Below are positions 26,832-35,999 of a stretch of 64,000 bases of DNA, piece by piece. Source of the DNA: Paenibacillus sp. J5C2022 (lineage in GTDB: Bacteria; Bacillota; Bacilli; Paenibacillales; Paenibacillaceae); contig NZ_JAOQJC010000006.1 in the NCBI RefSeq assembly GCF_025567625.1, positions 124,001 to 188,000 of the forward strand, given 5' to 3'. The first letter of the stretch is position 1. The number at the start of each line of letters is the position of its first letter. A program made the position numbers and the translations under genes. Below the pieces are notes generated by a model. That model did not search any database. It saw only the letters and a list, made by a program, of their open reading frames with translations, and had not been told where the DNA came from.

Positions 26832-27506
26832 ATGTCCAAAATAGTTGTCGTCGATGACGATGCCAATATACGAGAGCTGATCAGACTCTTCCTGGAAAGA
26901 GACGGGCACTGCGTCATAGAAGCGGAAGACGGCTTGGATGCATTGGGCAAGCTGGAAAGACATCATCCCGATCTCGCTATTATCGATATCATGATGCCCC
27001 GAATGGATGGCTGGTCGCTGTGCGAAAGTATGAAGCACTGTCTCGATATCCCCATGCTCATACTGACGGCGAAAGGGGAGACGACGCATAAGGTGCTGGG
27101 GCTGGAACTGGGCGCGGACGACTACATGGTAAAACCTTTCGATCCTCCCGAGCTTCTTGCCCGAGTGAAGGCTCTCTTAAGGCGGTACCGGATATCGGCA
27201 TCCCATCAGGTCGCATTCGGTCATGTGACGATGAATGAGGCCGACTTCGCCATGACGGCGAATGGAGAGAGCATGACGTTGCCTCCGAAGGAATTTCAGC
27301 TGCTGTTCAAGCTGGGCAGCTATCCTGGCAAAACCTATGCCCGCGATGATCTTATCACCCAGCTATGGGGAGTGGATTTCAACGGAGATGAACGGACCGT
27401 CGATGTACATATTAAAAGATTGAGAGACCGCTTCCCGGAGCAGCAATACGGATTCCGCATTGCGACAGTACGCGGTCTTGGCTACCGTCTGGAGCCTTGT
27501 CTATGA
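26832..27506 (+). CDS. OmpR/PhoB-family response regulator
   Basis: A 224-residue regulator. The receiver domain (about 1-115) has the acidic pair in VVVDDDANIREL, the phospho-acceptor D52 in LAIIDIMMPRMDG, and the conserved Lys in ILTAKGE. The C-terminal winged helix (about 125-222) shows PPKEFQLLFKL and RTVDVHIKRLRDRF, then VRGLGYRLE. The start follows GAGGAGAGG. It overlaps the kinase gene by 4 bases. Position and strand suggest it controls the divergent ABC exporter operon; this is inference. Confidence 0.95.
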   Translation: MSKIVVVDDDANIRELIRLFLERDGHCVIEAEDGLDALGKLERHHPDLAIIDIMMPRMDGWSLCESMKHCLDIPMLILTAKGETTHKVLGLELGADDYMVKPFDPPELLARVKALLRRYRISASHQVAFGHVTMNEADFAMTANGESMTLPPKEFQLLFKLGSYPGKTYARDDLITQLWGVDFNGDERTVDVHIKRLRDRFPEQQYGFRIATVRGLGYRLEPCL

Positions 27507-28951
27507 TACGAAGCCTTTACTTCCGCATTACGTTAACCTTTCTTGTCATCGTGCTTATCAGCATTGCCCTCTCCTTCCTCCTGACCAATCAGCTGTTCAA
27601 GCAGCATGTCAGAGGCAGTCTGCAGAGCGATATTCATCGCGCGATCGAGCAGATTGAACAACTCTACCAAGTGTCCAGGCCTGCCTCTCTTCAGCCGTTC
27701 CTGGAGGAAGTGGCGAATATGCATCACTTCTCTATCGTTGCGGCAGATGGCAACGGCACGCGCTTGGCAGCGGGGCCTTATGGGAACGCCATGCTGGAAC
27801 AAGTGACGAATCGTCATATACGAATGGCGCTGAGAGGCGCTTCCGTCTTCCCCTATGCCTGGAGCGGCGACGAGGAATCCGGAGAGCGTCGCCGCCCTCC
27901 CGCAATCGGCAAGACGATCCGGCTGAACGGACAGGATTGGGCCCTCTTCGTGCAGCCGAACCAATTCCCGAAGAACAGCAATTTCCTGCTTACTGTACTT
28001 ACGCTGATCGGCTCTCTGCTCGTCATCGGCAGCACCCTGATCGCCATCGCGGCGAAGTACCTGGTCAAGCCGATCAAGCAGTTGCATGAGGCGGCTCTTG
28101 GAATAGCCGCCGGGAACTTCTCCGTTCACCTGCCCGCACATGGCAAGGATGAGCTGGGACAGCTCGCGGGAAGCATGAATACGATGGCCGAGAGCCTCTC
28201 CCGTATTGAGATGATGAGGCAGGAATTCGTCGCCAATGTATCACATGAAATACAATCGCCGCTTACTTCAATTAACGGCTTCGCCGCAGCACTAAGCAGC
28301 GAGACATTGTCAGCCGAGGAAAGACAGCGGTATATCGGCATTATCCGATTCGAAAGCTCCCGATTATCCAAACTTAGCGAAAATCTGCTGAAGCTGTCTT
28401 CACTGGACTCTCAGCATCATCCCTTCCATCCGAAGCCTTATCGGCTTGACAGGCAGTTGCGCGACGTTATTCTCGCCAATGAGCCTGCCTGGCTTGCGAA
28501 GCGGCTTCAAGTAGAGCTGTATGCCGAAGAAACGTTCATTACAGCGGATGAAGATTGCCTGAACGCGGTATGGACCAATCTTCTTGTGAATAGCATAAAA
28601 TTCACGCCGGATGGGGGAACAATCGTGTTCCGGCTTATACGGCTGGAGAATACTGCTGAGGTGCACGTTACGGATACGGGAGTCGGCATTGCAGAGGAGG
28701 AACGGGAGCGCATATTCGAGCGCTTCTACAAGACGGACCGTTCCCACAATCGTCATACAGGGGGAAGCGGATTGGGATTGTCCATCTCCAGTAAAATCGT
28801 CAAGCTGCACGGAGGCACGATCGAGCTTGCTTCTTCCTCTGCAGACGGGAGAGGGGCCCACTTCATCGTCACATTGCCGAATTGCCCCCTTCATGAACCA
28901 AAAACGAGAGAAGCCGCATGCCATCCCCTTGGTGAACAAGGAACAACATAA
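27503..28951 (+). CDS. Sensor histidine kinase (HAMP, HisKA, HATPase)
   Basis: A 482-residue membrane kinase. TM1 is at about residues 8-27, an extracytoplasmic sensor at about 30-160, TM2 at about 161-183, then HAMP (about 185-235) and HisKA with H248 in EFVANVSHEIQSPLTSINGF. The ATP-binding domain follows, with the N box WTNLLVNSIKFTPDGG and G boxes DTGVGIAEEE and GGSGLGLSISSKI. The ATG at 27503 overlaps the regulator stop (ATGA). Its last 50 bases also encode, on the other strand, what looks like the murA terminator. The sensed signal is unknown; a link to the exporter's substrate is likely. Confidence 0.94.
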   Translation: MIRSLYFRITLTFLVIVLISIALSFLLTNQLFKQHVRGSLQSDIHRAIEQIEQLYQVSRPASLQPFLEEVANMHHFSIVAADGNGTRLAAGPYGNAMLEQVTNRHIRMALRGASVFPYAWSGDEESGERRRPPAIGKTIRLNGQDWALFVQPNQFPKNSNFLLTVLTLIGSLLVIGSTLIAIAAKYLVKPIKQLHEAALGIAAGNFSVHLPAHGKDELGQLAGSMNTMAESLSRIEMMRQEFVANVSHEIQSPLTSINGFAAALSSETLSAEERQRYIGIIRFESSRLSKLSENLLKLSSLDSQHHPFHPKPYRLDRQLRDVILANEPAWLAKRLQVELYAEETFITADEDCLNAVWTNLLVNSIKFTPDGGTIVFRLIRLENTAEVHVTDTGVGIAEEERERIFERFYKTDRSHNRHTGGSGLGLSISSKIVKLHGGTIELASSSADGRGAHFIVTLPNCPLHEPKTREAACHPLGEQGTT

Positions 28952-28963
28952 GCTTCTCTCGTT
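28900..28963 (-). terminator. Terminator of murA, embedded in the kinase gene end
   Basis: Minus strand: AACGAGAGAAGC (28952-28963) pairs over 12 bp with GCTTCTCTCGTT (28903-28914). The second arm runs directly into TTTTTGG. The loop contains a second small hairpin (CCTTG/CAAGG). It begins 8 bases after the murA stop codon. Confidence 0.7.
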
Positions 28964-28970
28964 ATGTAGG

Positions 28971-30350
28971 CTACGCCCAGGTAGGCTGGACCTTCAATAC
29001 GGCGACGTCCTTCTCGCGATCGTATGCCGCCGTTTCTTTCTCCGCCTTGCTCGGCTTGGCGACGACTGCCTCCGCCGCCTGCTCGGCTTGGGCGGATTCT
29101 ACGCGGACGATGTCCGCTCCCAGCGAAGCCAGCTTGCCGGTAATATCGACATATCCCCGGTCAATATGGTGCAGTCCCGTCACTTCCGTCTCGCCGTCTG
29201 CACGAAGCCCGGCACAGATAAGCGCCGCGCCGGCCCTCAAGTCCGATGCGCATACCTTGGCGCCGGTGAGAGGCACTCCGCCCGTTACGATGGCCGATCG
29301 GCCATCTACCGTAATATGAGCGTTCATCTTCTGGAATTCCTCTACATGCATGAAGCGATTCTCGAATACCGTCTCGGTAACGACGCTAGTGCCCTCCGTC
29401 GTAAGCAGCAATGCCATCATCTGCGACTGCATATCGGTGGGAAAGCCGGGATGCGGCAACGTCTTCACATCTACCGCCTTCAATTGCTTGCCGGCGCGAA
29501 CGTGAATGCCATTATCGTTGTCGATCACATCGACCCCCATCTCCTGAAGCTTCGAGATCACCGGAGTCAGATGGTCGGCAATCGCCCCCTCGATGAACAC
29601 ATCGCCGCCTGTAATTGCCGCTGCGATCATATACGTACCGGCTTCCACACGGTCCGGAATAATATTATGACGGGCGCCGCTAAGCCGCTCTACGCCTTCA
29701 ATGCGGATAATGCCCGTTCCGGCTCCGCGCACCTTGCCGCCCATTGCATTAATATAGTTGGCCAGATCGACGATTTCCGGCTCCTTCGCCGCATTCTCAA
29801 TCGTCGTCGTGCCGCTTGCAAGTGCGGCGGCCATCATAATATTCTCCGTGGCGCCTACGCTCGCAACGTCGAGATATATCTTCGCTCCCTTAAGGCGTTC
29901 AGCTGTAGTTGCTTCTATGAAGCCATGCCCCAGATGAATCTGGGCGCCCATCGCTTCGAAGCCCTTCAAGTGCTGATCGATGGGACGCGTTCCGATTGCG
30001 CAGCCGCCCGGCAATGAAATTCGAACTTTGCCGATGCGGGCAAGCAGCGGCCCCATCACCAGGAAAGAAGCTCTCATCTTGCGGATCAACTCATAAGGCG
30101 CGTCATGTGAAGTAATGATTGGTGCGGATATGCGCATCGTCTCATTGTTATAAGTTATCCCTGCGCCTAATGAGGCAAGCACTTGCTGGATCGTCATAAC
30201 GTCGTCGAGGAGGGGCACGTCACAGATGACGCTGTCTCCTTCCGTCGCTAATAATGAGGCAGCAAGAATGGGGAGCACTGCATTTTTGGCCCCGCTGACG
30301 CGGACCGTTCCCGATAAACGCTGGCCTCCGCGGACGATAATTTTTGTCAT
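28971..30350 (-). CDS. murA: UDP-N-acetylglucosamine 1-carboxyvinyltransferase MurA
   Basis: A 459-residue enzyme of the first committed step of peptidoglycan synthesis, adding enolpyruvate from PEP to UDP-GlcNAc. The active-site loop [20 protein letters not shown] carries C117, the residue fosfomycin attacks. The N-terminal K22-N23 in [14 protein letters not shown] is present. The start at 30350 has GGAGGG 10 bases upstream; the longer frame begins in the intergenic region. About 40 C-terminal residues after the fold ([20 protein letters not shown] and on) are an Ala/Glu/Lys-rich extension. The DUF1146 gene upstream and spoIID further on match the Bacillus order, apart from the inserted exporter/kinase module. 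Confidence 0.96.
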   Translation of the reverse strand: MTKIIVRGGQRLSGTVRVSGAKNAVLPILAASLLATEGDSVICDVPLLDDVMTIQQVLASLGAGITYNNETMRISAPIITSHDAPYELIRKMRASFLVMGPLLARIGKVRISLPGGCAIGTRPIDQHLKGFEAMGAQIHLGHGFIEATTAERLKGAKIYLDVASVGATENIMMAAALASGTTTIENAAKEPEIVDLANYINAMGGKVRGAGTGIIRIEGVERLSGARHNIIPDRVEAGTYMIAAAITGGDVFIEGAIADHLTPVISKLQEMGVDVIDNDNGIHVRAGKQLKAVDVKTLPHPGFPTDMQSQMMALLLTTEGTSVVTETVFENRFMHVEEFQKMNAHITVDGRSAIVTGGVPLTGAKVCASDLRAGAALICAGLRADGETEVTGLHHIDRGYVDITGKLASLGADIVRVESAQAEQAAEAVVAKPSKAEKETAAYDREKDVAVLKVQPTWA

Positions 30351-30585
30351 CTTCGTGTTCCCTCCGCGAATAGCATATTTATTGCATATTCCATTTGAAT
30401 TGGTTAGTAAGTTACTGCAAGGCATACTGCGCTCACAATACTAAACTTCATCTTAACATCCATTGCTACTGGTCGACAAGAACAAATTATTTTCCACTTA
30501 TTTCTGGTCCTGCCTTCTAATATCGACCGCATTCGTCATCTAGTTATTGCAAGTTATCATCCATTGTTTGCAAAATTCGCCGATG

Positions 30586-30852
30586 TTATTCGGCAAAACC
30601 GCGAAGCAGAACCGTATATCCCCAATACTGGAGAATAAATTGCGCGAAGGAATGGCCGATCACAATAGCCAATATGACCTGGAACATTCTTGCCTTGGCA
30701 TTGCGGGGGAAGCGGAACAGTTTATCCCACTTCACCTCCTGCAGCAGCGACCAGACAAATACAATGCTGAGCACTTCGACTACGATAAAAAACAGCCCCG
30801 TCACGCCAGTGTTCATAAATCCGCTCATGGAAATTGCATCGATACCGCCCAT
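30586..30852 (-). CDS. DUF1146 family membrane protein (YwzB-like)
   Basis: An 88-residue protein with two hydrophobic segments (TGLFFIVVEVLSIVFVWSLL and VILAIVIGHSFAQFILQYWG) separated by a basic loop (RFPRNAKARM). This is the layout of DUF1146/YwzB proteins, which lie between the ATP synthase/nuo region and murA in many Bacillales. The start follows AGGAGGATAAC. Function is unknown. It is 33 bases downstream of the SLH-subtilase gene but more probably belongs with murA by conserved order. Confidence 0.8.
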   Translation of the reverse strand: MGGIDAISMSGFMNTGVTGLFFIVVEVLSIVFVWSLLQEVKWDKLFRFPRNAKARMFQVILAIVIGHSFAQFILQYWGYTVLLRGFAE

Positions 30853-30885
30853 GTTATCCTCCTAAACATACGAGTCATGTAGCCG

Positions 30886-33800
30886 CTATCCCGTCAAATA
30901 ACGGTAAATCAGCGTCGTGAATTGCGCTCTGCTCGCTCGATCGTCGGGCTTGTAGCTGTTGTCCTCCATTCCCTTCAGCTTGCCCTCCAGCTTCATACTG
31001 TACAACATGGGGGCATACCATTCCTTCATGGGCACGTCAGCGAACGGAGGCGATAGCGGAGCGCGCGGCCGAATGTTCTCCGCATTGCCGATCATGATCG
31101 CCATCTCCGCTCTTGTAACGGGCTGGTCAGGCTTGAAACTGCCATCCGGGAACCCCTTCACCCAGCCTTCCTGCACGGCGGTCATAATATAGGGATACGA
31201 CCAATGGGTAGAAGCCAGGTCGGAGAAGTAAGCGCCGGGCGGCTTCGCAGCATTTGGCTTGTAGGCCTTCACAATAAGTGCGACAGCCTCCGCGCGCGTA
31301 ATATTCCGGTCAGGCTTGAAGCTGTAATTGCCAACGCCATTGATGATGCCTTCCTGCGTCAATGCGGCAATCTCCTCTTGCGCCCAATGGCCGCCAATGT
31401 CCCGGAATCCGGCGACCAGCTCTTCCTCCGTCAGCTTCATCCGGTAATATTGATGAGCGAATGCACGGTCGGCCGTCAGCCGAACGTAATAGACGCCGGG
31501 CTGCAGCACGACATCGCCTGTCGCCAGCTGTCCGTCGGAGCCGGTATGCGAGACGCGCAATTGCTGCATCTTCTTGTCATAGAGCAGCAGCTTCAAGCTT
31601 GTATCGTTCGGCACGCCGGTCACACCCAGGCTGATAATGCTCTTGCTGCTCAGCCGGAACTGGAACCAGTCTGTATCCGACCGCTCGTGGATGAGGCCGA
31701 TATAGTCTGTGCCCGGCTTCATCATTAAGCCTTCGTACGATATGTCATTGGGCTCATTGGGGTCCATCAGCTGCGGTTCGAACTGTACCTGGAGACGATA
31801 TGTCCCCACCGTTGCATTAGCCTCCACCGCTATCGCATTATGAACACGAATATAATATTGGCCCGGCGTGACAGATATGACAGAAGAATGCTCCGCTTCT
31901 CCTTCGCCATTCTCATCGAACAGCGTGAGCGCTTGCCCTTCCCGCATGACCGCCAAGCCGGGATCAATGCGCACCGTATCTGTGCTCAGTGACAGCTGCA
32001 GCTTGCCCTCCTGCTCGAACGACACCTTGTACCAGTCCCTGTCCGCCTTCTGATGGAAGGAAGCGGTTATGGTCTGGGACTTGGGCTGCAGCTGGAATGC
32101 GATATCATGACGGTCGTTCGGCTCGTAAGGATCTTCCTTCATCGTGAATGACGTCGTCAATGCGTAAGCCATCGGCTTGTCGTTGGCGGGATTGCTGAAC
32201 TTCACTTCCACGTATTGCTTTCCCTTGCCGGCCGTGAACGAGATCGACTTACTGGACAGCTTCGTATCCTCGCTGCGCAGCAGCCTTCCGCCGGGCGTAT
32301 AATGGCTAATTCTTACGGCAGAGACGGCTTGCTCCGTATCCAATGCTTGAAAATCCAGCTTCAGCGTTCCTTCCGTCGGCGTATCCACCACATACCAGTC
32401 AACGTCTTGCTTCGGAGGCAGCTCCGCCGTTACTTGCGAGAACAGGGGCAGCTTGGCGGCGGCCGACTGCTTGTTGTTCGGCTCGTTCGCATCCGGCACA
32501 AGCTCCCCGGCCACGACCTGATCGACTCGCAGCAAGCCGTAACCCGAAGTGCTGTCAACGCCTGCCGCTCCGATATCCTTCGCGGATTGCCGCAGCATGG
32601 CGCGCACCTGGTAAGGCTCGTACTCCGGATGCATGGCAAGCAGCAACGCCGCCGCTCCCGCCACTTGCGGAGCCGCAAGCGATGTGCCTTCATCCCACTT
32701 GTACTCGCCATCCAACGCTGTCGTATACACATTCCAAGGCGCCAGCAGATCCAGCTCCGATCCGGGATTGGAACGCGGATCGGGAGCGCCGTTAGAATTC
32801 GATCCCCCTACCGCCAGTACGGTAGGATACGCCGCAGGGTACTTCACTGCGGCCTTGGAGCCGAGCGTGGTGCCGTCATTGCCCGCCGCGGCGACCAGCA
32901 GCACGCCTTGGCTCTCAGCATAACGCACGATATCTTCCATATACGGCGAGTAGCGATGCAAGCCGACGGACATTACAACAATGCCTGCGCCGTTGCGCAC
33001 CGCATACAGAATGCCTTCCCCGAGATCCTTCTCCGTTCCGTCGCCCCACTGATCCAGCGCCTTGATCGGCATAATCTTCGCATGCCATACGACGCCCGCT
33101 ACACCGATGCCGTTATTGCCTACAGCTCCGATGACGCCCGCTACGCCCGTCCCGTGGCCGTTGTCATCGTCCGGGGGCAGCTCAGGATAGATCAGATTAG
33201 TGCCTGCGACAAGATTGTCCTTCAGATCGGGATGATCCAGATCGACGCCCGTATCCACTAATCCGATGATGACATCCTTCTGCTCGCGCACGGTCTGCCA
33301 AGCTTTTTGAGCGCCAATGCGGGACAGATGCGTCTGCTTGTCCAGCTGCGGATCATTGGCCTTCGTCGGCGAAGCGGCGGCTTTCTCCGCAGCTTCGCCC
33401 ACCGCATCCTTCGCAGCCTGCTGATCCGGTGTCAACGCTGCAGGAGGCTCTTGCGCGGCAGGCTCTTGCGCGGCAGGTTCTTGCGTGACAGGCTCCTGCA
33501 TGACCGGCTCCTGCGCGGCGCCCTCATAAGGCTGCTCTTCAGTCTGCGGCTGTTCTTCCTGCTGAAATGTCGCCGCTTCAGACTCCTCTGATGATTGATA
33601 CTGGGACACTGCAGCTTCATACTTGCCCGATCGCTGCTGAGACACTGCAGCTTCAGACTTCTCTGATTGATGCTGAGACATTCCAGCTTCAGGCTTCTCC
33701 GATTGCCACTGAGACGCTGCAGCTTCAGGCTTCTCCGATTGCCACTGAGACGCTACAGCTTCAGGCTTCTCCGATTGCCACTGAGACGCTGCAGCTTCAG

Positions 33801-34329
33801 GCTTCTCCGATTGCAGTTGAGATGCCGCTGTTCCAGCCTCATCGCTAAGTTCCCCCGTCTCTCCTTGCCCCGATGCGGATGCATCCAGAATGCTAACCCG
33901 ATTGTTCGGGTGCACATATTGCACACCCGGCTCGCCGCGCAGACGGCCGAGCCAGCTCTCCACGTCCTCGCCGGAATCCGGCGCAGGACGAACGACCTCC
34001 ACCGCCGTCTCCGGCTGGCGGTGGAGCACCTCGACCCCGCGCAGCTCGTGCGCGAGCGCGGGGTCGGTCCACTTGAGCAGCCAGCTCTGCGGCTGCTCAT
34101 CTGCGGCTCCGGCCGCCGCCGGAGGCACGGCGGCAGCTGGCGGAGCCGCGCTGGCGGGAGCGAGCCCGGCAGGGGCGACGCTCCCGAGAATGACGCTGCT
34201 GGCGAGCAGGCACAGCAGCGCATGACGGTACGTCCGTCGCGGCTTGTTCGCGCGACGGCTCTCCCCCGTTCTATCCGTGGGCGTCTCATTTCGCCCTTTG
34301 CCAAAGCTGAGAAATGCTAGTTTCGCCAT
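30886..34329 (-). CDS. SLH-anchored S8 subtilisin-like serine protease
   Basis: A 1147-residue exported protease. Order: basic N region and signal peptide (to about residue 61); pro-domain (about 80-150); a linker of seven 12-residue SQWQSEKPEAAA-type repeats (about 168-246) followed by QEPVT/QEPAA repeats; then the catalytic domain (about 335-605) with D359 in GLVDTGVD, H392 in NGHGTGVAGV, N484 in AAAGNDG and S550 in EGTSLAAPQVAG. Next come three PPC-like beta domains, each opened by an EPN(N/D) motif (DANEPNN, DPYEPND, DPNEPND). Three C-terminal SLH domains (from about residue 975) end the protein. It is predicted to be active and held on the wall polymer. The ribosome site (AAAAAAGG) is weak. 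Confidence 0.93.
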   Translation of the reverse strand: MAKLAFLSFGKGRNETPTDRTGESRRANKPRRTYRHALLCLLASSVILGSVAPAGLAPASAAPPAAAVPPAAAGAADEQPQSWLLKWTDPALAHELRGVEVLHRQPETAVEVVRPAPDSGEDVESWLGRLRGEPGVQYVHPNNRVSILDASASGQGETGELSDEAGTAASQLQSEKPEAAASQWQSEKPEAVASQWQSEKPEAAASQWQSEKPEAGMSQHQSEKSEAAVSQQRSGKYEAAVSQYQSSEESEAATFQQEEQPQTEEQPYEGAAQEPVMQEPVTQEPAAQEPAAQEPPAALTPDQQAAKDAVGEAAEKAAASPTKANDPQLDKQTHLSRIGAQKAWQTVREQKDVIIGLVDTGVDLDHPDLKDNLVAGTNLIYPELPPDDDNGHGTGVAGVIGAVGNNGIGVAGVVWHAKIMPIKALDQWGDGTEKDLGEGILYAVRNGAGIVVMSVGLHRYSPYMEDIVRYAESQGVLLVAAAGNDGTTLGSKAAVKYPAAYPTVLAVGGSNSNGAPDPRSNPGSELDLLAPWNVYTTALDGEYKWDEGTSLAAPQVAGAAALLLAMHPEYEPYQVRAMLRQSAKDIGAAGVDSTSGYGLLRVDQVVAGELVPDANEPNNKQSAAAKLPLFSQVTAELPPKQDVDWYVVDTPTEGTLKLDFQALDTEQAVSAVRISHYTPGGRLLRSEDTKLSSKSISFTAGKGKQYVEVKFSNPANDKPMAYALTTSFTMKEDPYEPNDRHDIAFQLQPKSQTITASFHQKADRDWYKVSFEQEGKLQLSLSTDTVRIDPGLAVMREGQALTLFDENGEGEAEHSSVISVTPGQYYIRVHNAIAVEANATVGTYRLQVQFEPQLMDPNEPNDISYEGLMMKPGTDYIGLIHERSDTDWFQFRLSSKSIISLGVTGVPNDTSLKLLLYDKKMQQLRVSHTGSDGQLATGDVVLQPGVYYVRLTADRAFAHQYYRMKLTEEELVAGFRDIGGHWAQEEIAALTQEGIINGVGNYSFKPDRNITRAEAVALIVKAYKPNAAKPPGAYFSDLASTHWSYPYIMTAVQEGWVKGFPDGSFKPDQPVTRAEMAIMIGNAENIRPRAPLSPPFADVPMKEWYAPMLYSMKLEGKLKGMEDNSYKPDDRASRAQFTTLIYRYLTG
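33598..33834. repeat. 36-bp tandem repeats inside the subtilase gene
   Basis: About seven units of 36 bp encode SQWQSEKPEAAA-like dodecapeptides. The three central units are almost identical at DNA level and the outer ones more diverged. This suggests recent expansion or contraction in the linker between pro-domain and protease domain. Confidence 0.85.
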
Positions 34330-35289
34330 AGTATGTGTTCTACCTTTTTTAATCTTTGAAATGAATTGAGCTGAGAATAATCTATTTATTGATGTACACC
34401 GTTCAGTGATTATTGAAACAGCAGCCTTCTTAACTCCTGTTCATCAGCGGAATGAAAGTAATAGAAAAGTAAGTAATAGACACTGCACTCTACCGTCTGC
34501 CAGATAAAACCTCACATATTGGGAACGACATGCCCGGATGGTTTCCTGATAAAATAAAGCTTCAAAGGATGTTAATGCATGCTGTAGCATGGAGACTGCT
34601 AACTGGATTTTGTGTAGTTATTCTAATAAAAATCGCCACATTTAAATCTATAAATGGAAAAGATACAGTTGAATCAGGTCATATAGCACAATATCTCGTC
34701 TCTCGCCCGAATTAATAGCATGAAATCCAGTTCATTGGTAATACGTAGATGCATTCCGAAAAATAATAGCAATAAATGCAGTTAAATAGTAGTTAAGTTA
34801 CGCCCAGTGAAAACAAGTGACCCGCTTTGCCATTTCAACCTCATTGACTGTTCAATCGCTAACTTAGTTTAGTAGGACAGAAGCCGCGCACCTTTGCACC
34901 TAATCGATCCATTCCGGTACGTCACCAGTACGATAGATGCACAAACTTGCTTATTGAGTGCAACGATGCTCTGAAAGTTCATTTCAGCGAATCTGTATAC
35001 TATATATACTTCGCAAGTAGCAGTTTGTTTCTGTCGGTGTATTCCTTATATTCTCAAACCGTTCTAATCATATCACTTAACCTATGGCTTAGCTATGCAA
35101 ACCAACACTTTCCTTTCAATTCAATCCGAATGGCCTAATCTAGTTCTCTTGAACTACCCCCCTTAACACTAGGAATATTGATAGATATACTCGATTGGGA
35201 TCGCGCTAAGCCGGAAAACCAGCCCCAACAGCCTATTCCCACATTACGATGCGCTTATCCTGCACGTTACGGTGGCGGCAGAGGATTGA

Positions 35290-35314
35290 GCAAATAAACG
35301 CCCCACAGCGTCCT
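35290..35314 (+). repeat. 25-bp direct repeat, left copy
   Basis: GCAAATAAACGCCCCACAGC plus five more bases. The same sequence with one mismatch recurs at 35686-35710, the pair bracketing the 51-bp array. Confidence 0.8.
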
Positions 35315-35337
35315 CCCCTCTTGCTACGCATGCCCCC

Positions 35338-35592
35338 TTTTCGGCGCTCCAGTGTAGGATTCATACACTATTTCGGCTCGAACGACCCTTTTCAGCACTC
35401 TAGTGTAGGATTCATACACTATCTCGGCTCGAACGACCCTTTTCGGCGCTCTAGTGTAGGATTCATACACTATTTCGGCTCGAACGACCCTTTTCGGCGC
35501 TCCAGTGTAGGATTCATACACTATTTCGGCTCGAACGACCTTTTTCGGCACTCTAGTGTAGGATTCATACACTCATATGGCCCGTACGCTCC
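35338..35592. repeat. Five tandem 51-bp repeats with internal hairpins
   Basis: Units begin at 35338, 35389, 35440, 35491 and 35542. The first four are full-length with only a few substitutions; the fifth diverges after its first 32 bases. Each has an inverted repeat AGTGTA-GGATTCA-TACACT. The unit length is a multiple of three, so spurious frames stay open on both strands. Substitutions do not favour silent changes in either frame, arguing against a coding role. There are no unique spacers, so this is not a CRISPR array. Confidence 0.9.
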
Positions 35593-35605
35593 TTATCGGC
35601 ATAAC

Positions 35606-35620
35606 CCCCACAAAGTGGGG
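35606..35620. repeat. Short GC hairpin after the array
   Basis: CCCCAC-AAA-GTGGGG, a perfect 6-bp stem with a 3-base loop, lies 13 bases beyond the last repeat unit. It has no T run, so it is not called as a terminator. Confidence 0.5.
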
Positions 35621-35685
35621 CTCCGATTCGAAGCTTACTGAGTTACTTTGCAGGGGACCCCCGGAACTTATAATTTCTATATATC

Positions 35686-35710
35686 GCAAATAAACGTCCC
35701 ACAGCGTCCT
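35686..35710 (+). repeat. 25-bp direct repeat, right copy
   Basis: This matches 35290-35314 with a single C/T difference, 396 bp away in the same orientation. Confidence 0.8.
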
Positions 35711-35861
35711 TCACACCTAATCCGAATTGCAACCGCGCAGAGACATCATCTGGCGACATCGCATGCAGTACTCTATTCACACACTCCCCCATCTCCAACC
35801 GCGGCGACAGTAACTATAATGTGATCAAACCGCCCTAACGGGTGACAGGCTTCGCGGTTCG

Positions 35862-35900
35862 AAAAAAACGCCGGCCACGCACAAAATCCGCGGCCGGCGC
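35862..35900 (-). terminator. Intrinsic terminator of the nuo operon
   Basis: Minus strand: CGCCGGCC (35892-35899) pairs with GGCCGGCG (35869-35876), followed by seven T residues. It lies 100 bases beyond the nuoN stop. Confidence 0.88.
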
Positions 35901-35999
35901 TCAAGGCAAGCTTACTCCTATGTTACGGGTACAAATTCGGGCTGTCCGACGGGCATCGGGCATCACTCCCACTCCCCTCATCGCTGGCGGCCATGAAGA

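Larger units (their letters stand above)
34330..35861. other. Gene-poor, AT-richer stretch between the subtilase and nuoN
   Basis: About 1.5 kb without a convincing gene. It is visibly richer in A+T than either flank up to about 35200 and then contains a 51-bp tandem array, two copies of a 25-bp sequence on either side of it, and a small hairpin. Frames of 60-130 codons exist on both strands but have no family resemblance and no ribosome site; the longest simply read through the array. The promoter of the subtilase gene must lie at the left end, but no clear -35/-10 pair was found. Confidence 0.6.

Noticed and set aside
34530..35138. 61- and 63-codon plus-strand frames in the gene-poor segment
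   Set aside because: No ribosome site or homology that I recognise; expected by chance in AT-rich DNA.
35338..35592. CRISPR array
   Set aside because: Units are contiguous with no unique spacers, and no cas genes are nearby.
35249..35641. Repeat-containing frames on both strands through the 51-bp array (130 and 82 codons)
   Set aside because: Unit length divisible by three keeps frames open automatically. Differences between units are not biased to silent changes in either frame, and no ribosome site is present.
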